5,047 nucleotides of DNA, taken from assembly GCA_014237955.1 (NCBI GenBank), contig JABABY010000151.1:1-5047 (forward strand), in the 5' to 3' direction. Each line of letters opens with the position of its first letter. The stretch's first letter is position 1. Positions 1-5,047 of the stretch are shown piece by piece. The notes beneath the pieces were generated by a model. The model worked only from the letters and a program-made list of their open reading frames with translations, had not been told where the DNA came from and did no database searches. This DNA comes from Planctomycetota bacterium (GTDB lineage: Bacteria; Planctomycetota; Planctomycetia; Pirellulales; UBA7805). The translations under genes and the position numbers were made by a program.

Positions 1-638
1 TCGTTGCCAAAGTTATGATCCGTAAGTCGCTGCAGTGCCAAGACGGCCTGATGCTGGAGTGCGGGATCCCTTTCTTTTTCGAGGGCCACCGAAAGGGCGG
101 CGACTGCCTGCTCATTTTCGGTATCCGCTAAGGCGGTCACGGCGGCCAACTTCACATCGAGCGGTGCGGATTCATTGCGCAAGATCTGACTTAAAAGCGG
201 CACCGAATCAGACGTCTGCCAGTTTCCCCAAACATGGCAACTCTCTATCTGAACATCCACATCATTATCATTTAATCCCGCCCGCAATACTAATTCTGCA
301 ATAGAATTTTCGCATTTGGCGACCGACTTTATTATTTCCTGCCGGATTACCGGATTCGACTCCTGCTGGATTTCTTCTGCCAATCTTCGCGCAATCTCCT
401 CCCGTTCTTCAGGAGTTCCCTTGGCTGCCAACGTTCCTTCATTCTTGATTTCTTTAATTCGATCGACCGCCAGTGGCCCGTAGCGGGATGCCACTTCCTC
501 AGGCACCGGTGCCATTGACGTGAATCCCAGAGTATCTGCATGGGGTAGTGAAGAAGGATCAAAATTCTGGCAACCCACCATCGAAAACAATCCTGCCAGA
601 AAAAGGAGTCTCCTATCTATTGGAAAAGACATTGGCAT
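1..638 (-). CDS. HEAT-repeat lipoprotein, 3' end beyond the window
   Basis: The minus-strand frame is open from the ATG at 638 to the left edge (212 full codons), and an in-frame TGA at 644-642 sits just upstream. The N-terminus has a basic stretch (DRR), a hydrophobic core (LLFLAGLFSM) and a lipobox-like MVGC with Cys23, so I expect signal peptidase II processing and lipid anchoring. Residues about 75-110 form a charged helical stretch. From about 95 to the edge there are paired amphipathic helices of HEAT or PBS-lyase-like type, for example DVKLAAVTALADT, EQAVAALSVALEKE and LQHQAVLALQRL. HEAT arrays are usually protein-binding scaffolds, and no catalytic motif is visible. An in-frame ATG at 632 is an alternative start. 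No Shine-Dalgarno sequence is seen. The gene is divergent from the DUF1570 gene. The partner and the exact role are unknown. The lipoprotein and HEAT calls are fairly secure; the missing C-terminus could add another domain. Confidence 0.8.
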   Translation of the reverse strand, partial: MPMSFPIDRRLLFLAGLFSMVGCQNFDPSSLPHADTLGFTSMAPVPEEVASRYGPLAVDRIKEIKNEGTLAAKGTPEEREEIARRLAEEIQQESNPVIRQEIIKSVAKCENSIAELVLRAGLNDNDVDVQIESCHVWGNWQTSDSVPLLSQILRNESAPLDVKLAAVTALADTENEQAVAALSVALEKERDPALQHQAVLALQRLTDHNFGN

Positions 639-873
639 GGCTCAATAACTGGCAACGTGGCTAGAGACGGGAAGGGCGGGACTATAGCAGAGAAATCCCC
701 ACGGTTCCAATACCTCTCGACATCGTGATATTTCCGCATGAAAGAAGATGCTAGCAGCGTTGCCCGACTCAGAGTGACAACTGCCTGAAAATCGGTGAAG
801 GCGGGGGCCACCACTTCTGACTAGAATACTGCAAGTGGATTTGCCAACTCCTAATCACCTACAGACCCAACAA
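639..873. other. Divergent intergenic region
   Basis: This gap separates the minus-strand lipoprotein from the plus-strand DUF1570 gene. The small open frames inside it show no family features. Besides the minus-strand promoter candidate, a TAGAAT hexamer lies on the plus strand at 822-827. It is one mismatch from a -10 box and about 47 bases before the ATG at 874, but I see no acceptable -35 partner. No strong hairpin or RNA gene is apparent. Confidence 0.5.
681..710 (-). promoter_or_regulatory. Possible sigma70-type promoter of the HEAT lipoprotein
   Basis: Read on the minus strand, TTGGAA (710-705) is followed after 18 bases by TATAGT (686-681). These match TTGACA at four of six positions and TATAAT at five of six. 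Transcription would begin near 674, leaving a leader of about 36 bases before the ATG at 638. The assignment rests on motif and spacing only; planctomycete promoter consensus is not well established. Confidence 0.35.
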
Positions 874-2082
874 ATGTCTTGCTCAATACAACAGGTTGTC
901 CAATGGATACGACCGTATTGGCCGATCACTTTGTCCCTGGCAATCTCCACGCTTTTTTTGTGTGAAGCCTGCGTGGCGCTGGACCATGTTGCGTTCGAAC
1001 GTGATGGTGGGATGGTTCATGTGAACGGTAAGATTATCGTTGAAGCCGCCGATGGCGGAATCATCTTGCAAGATCGGCAGGGATCAATCTGGCCACTCCA
1101 ACCCGACCAAATCAAAAAGCGAACATCCGATGATATTCCGTATCGGCCGATGGACCAAAAAGAATTGGCTCAGGCACTACTAAAAGAATTGCCCGAGGGT
1201 TTTCAGATCCACAAGACGCATCATTACCTGATCTGCTACAACACCTCGAAACCGTATGCAGAATGGTGTGGTGCCCTGTTTGAACGTCTGCTACGGGCCT
1301 ACACCAATTATTGGAAAAAGCGCAAGCTTCCACTGTCCGATCCCAAAATGCCTTTGGTCGCATTGATTTTTGCAGATAAAACATCGTACAAGCGCTATGC
1401 AGGGCAATCACTAGGAGATGCCGCCAATTCGATTGTTGGGTACTACAATTTGCAAACGAATCGGATTGTTATGTACGACCTTACTGGAGCTCAGGATCCA
1501 GAGCAGGCACAGCATCGCATACGAAACCGTGCTGAAATCAATCGCGTCCTATCCAAACCCCAGGCGGGGAGACTCATCGCAACGGTAATCCATGAGGCAA
1601 CCCATCAAATCGCGTTCAACTGTGGCGTGCAAAAGAGGCTGGCCGATACTCCCCTTTGGCTCAATGAGGGCATGGCGATGTATTTTGAAACTCCCGATCT
1701 TCGCAGTTCGACCGGCTGGCGAGGCATGGGATCGGTAAATCGGGAACGACTCTTCCAATTCGGCAGTTACTGTAAGGCACGTCCAGCCGACTCCCTACGG
1801 ACGCTCATCTCCGATGATCAACGCATCCGGGGGAAATCGACCGACCCACGTTTCCAGGGTACCGAGTCGATCTTGGAGGCCTATAGTGAGGCCTGGTGCC
1901 TGACGTATTACCTACTCAAACACAAAGAGAAAGCATTTGTCGAATACCTTATTTTTTTGAGCCAAAAACAACCGGGGCAGCGCGACACCCCCGAACAACG
2001 GATCCGGGAGTTTGAAAGATTCTTTGGCAACCTAGATGCCATCGAAAAGGATTTTATGCGTCAGACGACGCGAATCCGATAA
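874..2082 (+). CDS. Exported DUF1570 metalloprotease-like protein
   Basis: This is a 402-residue protein from the ATG at 874. The frame also offers a GTG at 835 that would add 13 residues. I prefer the ATG because it gives a normal signal peptide: a short n-region with Arg, a hydrophobic core at about 16-30 (WPITLSLAISTLFLC) and probable cleavage after CVA near residue 35. No lipobox is seen. Residues about 36-87 form a small beta module (VNGKIIVEAADGGIILQDRQG, then WPLQPDQI) often fused to DUF1570 in planctomycetes. The DUF1570 region follows, with a zinc-binding HEATH at 240-244 and WLNEG with Glu265 as the likely third ligand, the gluzincin arrangement. YSEAW at 337-341 and the following helix (CLTYYLLKHK) are also family-like. 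All expected catalytic residues are present, so it may be an active extracytoplasmic peptidase; the substrate is unknown. It converges with dnaA, leaving 45 bp between them. The family call is strong, the activity is inferred. Confidence 0.87.
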   Translation: MSCSIQQVVQWIRPYWPITLSLAISTLFLCEACVALDHVAFERDGGMVHVNGKIIVEAADGGIILQDRQGSIWPLQPDQIKKRTSDDIPYRPMDQKELAQALLKELPEGFQIHKTHHYLICYNTSKPYAEWCGALFERLLRAYTNYWKKRKLPLSDPKMPLVALIFADKTSYKRYAGQSLGDAANSIVGYYNLQTNRIVMYDLTGAQDPEQAQHRIRNRAEINRVLSKPQAGRLIATVIHEATHQIAFNCGVQKRLADTPLWLNEGMAMYFETPDLRSSTGWRGMGSVNRERLFQFGSYCKARPADSLRTLISDDQRIRGKSTDPRFQGTESILEAYSEAWCLTYYLLKHKEKAFVEYLIFLSQKQPGQRDTPEQRIREFERFFGNLDAIEKDFMRQTTRIR

Positions 2083-2101
2083 CCCCGCGAAGCTAGTGCA
2101 A

Positions 2102-2116
2102 GCCGAGAGCATCGGC
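2102..2116. terminator. Small hairpin between convergent genes
   Basis: GCCGA (2102-2106) and TCGGC (2112-2116) form a perfect 5-bp stem with a 5-base loop, inside the 45-bp gap where the DUF1570 gene and dnaA converge. It could serve both strands. Neither side has a T-tract, so an intrinsic terminator is only weakly supported and Rho-dependent ending is equally possible. Confidence 0.25.
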
Positions 2117-2127
2117 GGCAGCGAAAT

Positions 2128-3636
2128 CTAACCTGCACGCATTCGCTCTTCGACTCGCCGAATTGCAACTTCCACTTGGCAGGGCTGATCCGCCATCTGC
2201 ATGGAATCGCCACTGGCCATCCACCCGGTAATGCGTTTTTGCGCCGAAATGACCGTGGCATGACTTCGCTTTCCAAAATAATCCCCAATCTCGGAAAGAG
2301 CGCTACGGGTGTGCTTACGTGCAAGCCACATGGCTAACATACGGGGATGGCTTATTGATTTTACTTTACGGCATGATCGCAGGCTCTCTGGTTCCAAGCC
2401 AAAAGTTTCGCAAACAGCCTTTTCAATATCAGGCAACCGAACTCCACAACCATGGGGAAGAACTAGATCTGCCAAGGCTTCTTCAGCTTCTACAAGTGTG
2501 AGTGGGGCTCCAACGGCGGAAATGGTAGCATGCAGTCGATTCAAAGCACCAAAGAGTTCCCTCGGCGTGGCGGTCAATCGTGAAGCGACCAAATCCTGAA
2601 CTTCCTCTGAGATTTCGAACTGCTGTTGGATCACATACCGCCGTACAATCTCGCGCCGCGTCGGATGGTCTGGTGCAAGCAATTTACAAACCATCCCCCC
2701 GGAAAAACGCGAGATAAGCTCCGCAGGCAAACCCTCAAGCTCCGCTGGAGAGCGATCGGCCGCCAAAACAACCTGCCGTCCATGCCTTAGAAGGGACTCA
2801 ACCGTATGCAGCAATTCACTCACTGTGGCCTTTTTGCCGGAAAAAAACTGGACATCATCGATAATCAGCAAATCAACACTACGATATTTGCGACGAAAAC
2901 TGGGGAGGCCGCTGTGGTGCAATGCTTCTAGAAAAAGGCTGGTAAACTGCTCCGCGCCGAGAAACAGCGCCCGACAATCGGGCTGTTTCGAGAAAACCGA
3001 CGTCCAGATACTTTCGAGTAAATGGGTCTTACCGACACCAGTGCCTCCATGGAGGTACAAAGGGGTAAGACAACCGGGGCTTTCAGCAACCATACATGCC
3101 GAGGCATTGGCCACCCGATTACAATGCCCAACCACAAACGCATCAAAGTTAGCGTACTTCCGATCCGGCAGAGATTTACCACGCCTTGCGTGAGCCGGAC
3201 TCGTCGGCACGCCGCGCAACACGCCTTCGCGAGACTCTACTGGCGTCGATTCTGTACTGGAAGCCAACTTCAAGCTTGGAGTTGTTTCGGATGCACCAGT
3301 TCCCTCATCACTGGTCGCCTGATCCCTGGCTGCTTGATCACTCGTGGCCTCATCGGATGTCTCGGCAGACTCCTTGGTGAGTTCTGGATTGATACGAAAA
3401 TCAATACTTACGCGCTCACCCACGACATCTGCGGCAGCCTGCTGGAGCGCATCACGAAAGTTTATCCGTAGCCAGTCTTGGAAAAATGGCGTTGCCGCCT
3501 CAACCACCAATACCTGTCCCTGCAACAACAGGCGGGTATTTTCTCCAAACCACAATCGATACCGAGCCTGACCAACATGCTTGATCAGTGTATCATGCAA
3601 TGTCTGGTTGAGGTTGTCCGTAGTCGAGGTGGTCAC
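2128..3636 (-). CDS. dnaA: Chromosomal replication initiator protein DnaA
   Basis: DnaA is an AAA+ ATPase that binds DnaA boxes at oriC, melts the origin and helps load the replicative helicase. Numbering here is from the GTG at 3636 (502 residues). Domain I is about 9-72, with the conserved YRLWF and FFQDWLR segments. Domain II is a long Ser/Thr/Asp/Glu-rich linker, about 84-160. Domain III is about 161-390: Walker A GGTGVGKT 197-204, Walker B LIIDD ending at Asp260-Asp261, sensor 1 around LAADR, the box VII arginine finger in SRF (Arg310), and sensor 2 Arg359 in TPRELFGALNRL. Domain IV has the DnaA signature at 422-443 and a helix-turn-helix at about 445-465. All ATPase residues are intact. 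A GTG at 3648 is an alternative start, but AAGGAG overlaps it and lies 11 bases before 3636. The protein is about 35-50 residues longer than many DnaA proteins because of domain II. No dnaN, recF or gyrB is in the window. Confidence 0.97.
   Translation of the reverse strand: MTTSTTDNLNQTLHDTLIKHVGQARYRLWFGENTRLLLQGQVLVVEAATPFFQDWLRINFRDALQQAAADVVGERVSIDFRINPELTKESAETSDEATSDQAARDQATSDEGTGASETTPSLKLASSTESTPVESREGVLRGVPTSPAHARRGKSLPDRKYANFDAFVVGHCNRVANASACMVAESPGCLTPLYLHGGTGVGKTHLLESIWTSVFSKQPDCRALFLGAEQFTSLFLEALHHSGLPSFRRKYRSVDLLIIDDVQFFSGKKATVSELLHTVESLLRHGRQVVLAADRSPAELEGLPAELISRFSGGMVCKLLAPDHPTRREIVRRYVIQQQFEISEEVQDLVASRLTATPRELFGALNRLHATISAVGAPLTLVEAEEALADLVLPHGCGVRLPDIEKAVCETFGLEPESLRSCRKVKSISHPRMLAMWLARKHTRSALSEIGDYFGKRSHATVISAQKRITGWMASGDSMQMADQPCQVEVAIRRVEERMRAG
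3304..3363 (-). repeat. Four degenerate 15-bp tandem repeats in dnaA domain II
   Basis: Four consecutive 15-bp units begin at 3304, 3319, 3334 and 3349. In the protein they read ETSDE, ATSDQ, AARDQ and ATSDE (residues 92-111). The unit length is a multiple of three, so copy number can change without breaking the frame. They lie in the flexible linker, where length variation is normally tolerated. Confidence 0.8.
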
Positions 3637-3647
3637 GTCCTGAACCA

Positions 3648-3653
3648 CTCCTT
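3648..3653 (-). promoter_or_regulatory. Shine-Dalgarno sequence that decides the dnaA start
   Basis: AAGGAG on the minus strand (3653-3648) is a strong anti-16S match. Its last G is the first base of the upstream GTG, leaving no room for initiation there. The next in-frame GTG (3636) is 11 bases downstream, slightly long but workable. This supports a protein beginning MTTSTTDN. Confidence 0.5.
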
Positions 3654-3773
3654 CAGCGCATACCGATAGCGCTTAAAACATTTTATGATGCCACTACTTC
3701 CATCTCGCACAAAGAAAAGAGAGATGAAAATATCAAGAAATGCGAGGCCGCTGAGTAACGCTTAATCCTCGAC

Positions 3774-3805
3774 TTACCAAATGAATTTTATAATTTCATT
3801 ACCAA
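3774..3805. repeat. AT-rich dyad flanked by TTACCAA direct repeats
   Basis: TTACCAA occurs at 3774-3780 and again at 3799-3805, a spacing of 25 bases. Between them lies an imperfect palindrome, ATGAATTTTATAATTTCAT (3781-3799), whose arms ATGAA and TTCAT are exact. It lies about 140-170 bp upstream of the dnaA start. It could be a protein-binding site or a melting element; function is unknown. Confidence 0.45.
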
Positions 3806-3911
3806 CGTAGAAACGTGATTGTACGCTAGCAATCGGTGCTGTCAAACCACCCGCATGAAACTTTCAATCTTTTTTTCGCCGTAGAAAAATCTGTCTACAA
3901 ATTCTCGAAAA

Positions 3912-4015
3912 CTTTGCACAATCGTTGCCCCGCCTCGAACAAATTTTTCTTATTGATCATTCACAATGCAGTGGATAACTTGTTCAACAAGATTGCCAGC
4001 ACAACTTTATCAACC
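3912..4015. promoter_or_regulatory. Cluster of DnaA-box-like motifs
   Basis: Compared with the relaxed consensus TTWTNCACA, three 9-mers have one mismatch: CTTTGCACA (3912-3920, plus), TCATTCACA (3957-3965, plus) and TTATCCACT (3978-3970, minus). The last is also a single mismatch from the strict E. coli box TTATCCACA. Two weaker ones have two mismatches: TGTTCAACA (3981-3989) and TTATCAACC (4007-4015). The stretch AAATTTTTCTTATTGATCAT just left of the central pair is a possible unwinding site. No perfect box is present. Confidence 0.4.
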
Positions 4016-4028
4016 GATGGTCGTTGAT
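4009..4028. repeat. Inverted repeat ATCAAC-N8-GTTGAT
   Basis: A perfect 6-bp inverted repeat with an 8-base spacer. The total span of 20 bp suits a dimeric regulator. It overlaps the weak DnaA-box-like TTATCAACC, so it may be part of the origin architecture or an operator. No regulator is encoded in the window that would explain it. Confidence 0.4.
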
Positions 4029-4044
4029 GGATATGATCTGCCTT

Positions 4045-4070
4045 AAAAAAGCCTCGGGACCATCTTCCCT
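4045..4070 (-). terminator. Possible intrinsic terminator of the acetyltransferase gene
   Basis: On the minus strand, downstream of the acetyltransferase stop, GGGA (4069-4066) can pair with TCCC (4059-4056) around a 6-base loop. GAGGC and then six T residues (4050-4045) follow. The stem is short and the T-tract is offset by five bases, so this is a weak candidate. Ending here would separate the gene from dnaA. Confidence 0.3.
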
Positions 4071-4074
4071 ATAA

Positions 4075-4104
4075 GACAACTGAGAAAGTGCCACAGGAGT
4101 TGTC
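4075..4104. repeat. Seven-base inverted repeat at the acetyltransferase stop codon
   Basis: GACAACT (4075-4081) and AGTTGTC (4098-4104) form a perfect 7-bp stem with a 16-base loop. The right arm includes two bases of the TGA stop (4105-4103). No T-tract follows on the minus strand. It could protect the 3' end of the transcript or work together with the hairpin at 4045-4070. Confidence 0.4.
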
Positions 4105-5020
4105 ATTGCGAAAAAGGAAAAATACAAATTTGCACCTGTTTACGCGAGAAACAGATGAAACCCATCTTGGCATACAGTTGCTGTGCGGGCTCGTTCTCCA
4201 CATCGACCGCCGCAATGAGGCGATGGTAGCCGAGATCTCGAACATGCTCGAGGGCATGCCTGATCGCCTCCGATCCTAGACCGCGATGGCGAAACTGGGG
4301 CAAAAGCCCCAAGTAGGTGATCTCACACTGCGCCGCTTGAGGCTGTTCACACAGCAACAGGCATCCAACATCTTCTCCACCGAGATGCAATAATTGCCAG
4401 AGTTCGGGCCGAAAAGGCCCACCAGCGGCATGACCGGCCAGCACATCCTCGAGGTCACGAAGCCCAGAAAGGGCAGGGCAGTCCTGCGACTGCTGATAAG
4501 AATCTCCAAGAACGCGGAGAAAACGAGCTCGGTTTTCTTGCCGATACTCAATCCACTCCAAATCGCCTTGTGGACGGGGCAGGGAAGGCAGAATAGGTCC
4601 CTTAATGGTGCGGACCAACAGGTCGACTCCGATCACCGTGTCATAACCGCAGTCACGATACCAAGTCGATTCTGGCTCCTTCTGCCTATCGAGCAAAACT
4701 TGCCCCAAAGAGACTCGCCGCTGCTGCAATAGGCGACAAGCGGCCATGAGCAACTCACGGGCAATCTGCCCGACGACCTGCTGCGGGGCATCTATCTCAG
4801 GACCGATCAATGATGCCGTGCGACCCGGAACAAAGTCGATCCCGAGCAAACCAAGGCGCCGATCTGAATCGGTCGCTTGCAACAGGGATAACTCACGACC
4901 GTACCGCCCGGAAGATGTGCCGAAACCCTCAAGCGAGGCAGCCGTCTGTTCGACTTGACTCTCCGACACGGCCGCAATTTTCAGATTGGATAGATGGTGG
5001 GGCGGCATCAGCCCTACCAT
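4103..5020 (-). CDS. GNAT-family N-acetyltransferase with a degenerate second GNAT-like half
   Basis: A 305-residue protein. The C-terminal part, about 153-295, is a clear GNAT domain. Strand ITYLGLLP leads into the acetyl-CoA pyrophosphate loop QFRHRGLGSEA (242-252, RxxGxG), and the late motif NEPAQQLYAKMGF (276-288) has Tyr283 at the usual general-acid position. The N-terminal half, about 13-140, follows a similar order: strands around LGLLGIDF and TASLIGPEI, a helix, strand VSLGQVLLD and then STWYRDCGY (118-126), which resembles the QLYAKMGF element. Its own RxxGxG loop is not recognisable, so that half is probably non-catalytic. Two-lobed GNATs such as mycothiol synthase have this layout, but I cannot name the substrate. 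The start is uncertain: the frame stays open to the right edge without another ATG, GTG or TTG, and Met5 at 5008 is an alternative. No clear Shine-Dalgarno sequence is seen. Confidence 0.83.
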   Translation of the reverse strand: MVGLMPPHHLSNLKIAAVSESQVEQTAASLEGFGTSSGRYGRELSLLQATDSDRRLGLLGIDFVPGRTASLIGPEIDAPQQVVGQIARELLMAACRLLQQRRVSLGQVLLDRQKEPESTWYRDCGYDTVIGVDLLVRTIKGPILPSLPRPQGDLEWIEYRQENRARFLRVLGDSYQQSQDCPALSGLRDLEDVLAGHAAGGPFRPELWQLLHLGGEDVGCLLLCEQPQAAQCEITYLGLLPQFRHRGLGSEAIRHALEHVRDLGYHRLIAAVDVENEPAQQLYAKMGFICFSRKQVQICIFPFSQ

Positions 5021-5047
5021 AGCGGAACGAAGATGCAGGGGGCAGTC

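Larger units (their letters stand above)
3637..4102. other. AT-rich intergenic region, candidate oriC or dnaA control region
   Basis: About 450 bp without a credible gene, visibly richer in A and T than the flanking genes. A plus-strand open frame at 3836-4027 has no family features and overlaps the box cluster, so I do not call it. The region contains an AT-rich dyad flanked by direct repeats (3774-3805), AT-rich runs at 3861-3877 and 3938-3961 that could act as an unwinding element, a group of DnaA-box-like 9-mers (3912-4015), an inverted repeat (4009-4028) and a possible terminator of the acetyltransferase gene (4045-4070). Location directly upstream of dnaA plus box-like motifs is the usual picture of a bacterial origin, but the boxes are imperfect and an autoregulatory role alone would also explain them. 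Confidence 0.45.

Noticed and set aside
347..562. Minus-strand 71-codon frame starting MILLHYPMQ
   Set aside because: It is an alternative frame of the HEAT lipoprotein, whose own frame has a lipobox and HEAT repeats and stays open to the edge.
617..814. Minus-strand 65-codon frame in the divergent gap
   Set aside because: It overlaps the start of the lipoprotein gene in another frame and the promoter candidate, and it has no family features.
822..827. TAGAAT as a promoter for the DUF1570 gene
   Set aside because: No acceptable -35 hexamer lies 16-19 bases upstream, so it is mentioned only as a note and not called.
3022..3471. Plus-strand 149-codon frame opposite dnaA
   Set aside because: It is antisense to the strongly conserved dnaA domains II and III and has no features of its own.
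3881..3898. Hairpin GTAGA-N8-TCTAC
   Set aside because: A 5-bp stem with A/T-rich arms in AT-rich DNA is expected by chance. No T-tract or conserved motif supports a role.
3836..4027. Plus-strand open frame of 63 codons in the dnaA upstream gap
   Set aside because: It overlaps the DnaA-box-like cluster, has no Shine-Dalgarno sequence and shows no recognisable family features. Composition looks like AT-rich noncoding DNA.

Overview
The window looks like chromosomal DNA of a planctomycete, probably close to the Pirellulales. The main clue is a secreted DUF1570 metalloprotease-like protein with the N-terminal beta module typical of that phylum. The DnaA also has a planctomycete-like helix-turn-helix (GKRSHATVISA), and Shine-Dalgarno sites are weak or absent at most starts. 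This assignment rests on remembered family features, not on a search. No phage, IS element, CRISPR array, tRNA or rRNA is visible.

Layout, left to right. (1) Positions 1-638, minus strand: N-terminal part of a HEAT-repeat lipoprotein that runs off the left edge. A plausible sigma70-like promoter lies upstream. (2) A divergent intergenic gap of about 235 bp. (3) Positions 874-2082, plus strand: exported zinc-metalloprotease-like DUF1570 protein with intact HEATH and NEG motifs. (4) A 45-bp convergent gap with a small hairpin. (5) Positions 2128-3636, minus strand: complete dnaA, the replication initiator, with an unusually long domain II linker that contains four tandem copies of a 15-bp unit. 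(6) Positions 3637-4102: AT-rich intergenic region upstream of dnaA with several DnaA-box-like 9-mers, an AT-rich dyad and further inverted repeats. It is a reasonable candidate for oriC or for a DnaA autoregulatory region. (7) Positions 4103-5020, minus strand: an acetyltransferase with one good C-terminal GNAT domain and a diverged, GNAT-like N-terminal half.

The genes do not form one obvious pathway. The lipoprotein and the DUF1570 protein are divergent envelope proteins. dnaA stands apart from its common partners dnaN, recF and gyrB, none of which appears here. The acetyltransferase is co-oriented with dnaA but separated from it by about 450 bp with a possible terminator, so it is probably a separate transcription unit. 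The most interesting points are the candidate origin, the repeat-expanded DnaA linker, the altered DNA-contacting residues in DnaA and the two-lobed acetyltransferase. I found no convincing new multi-gene system.
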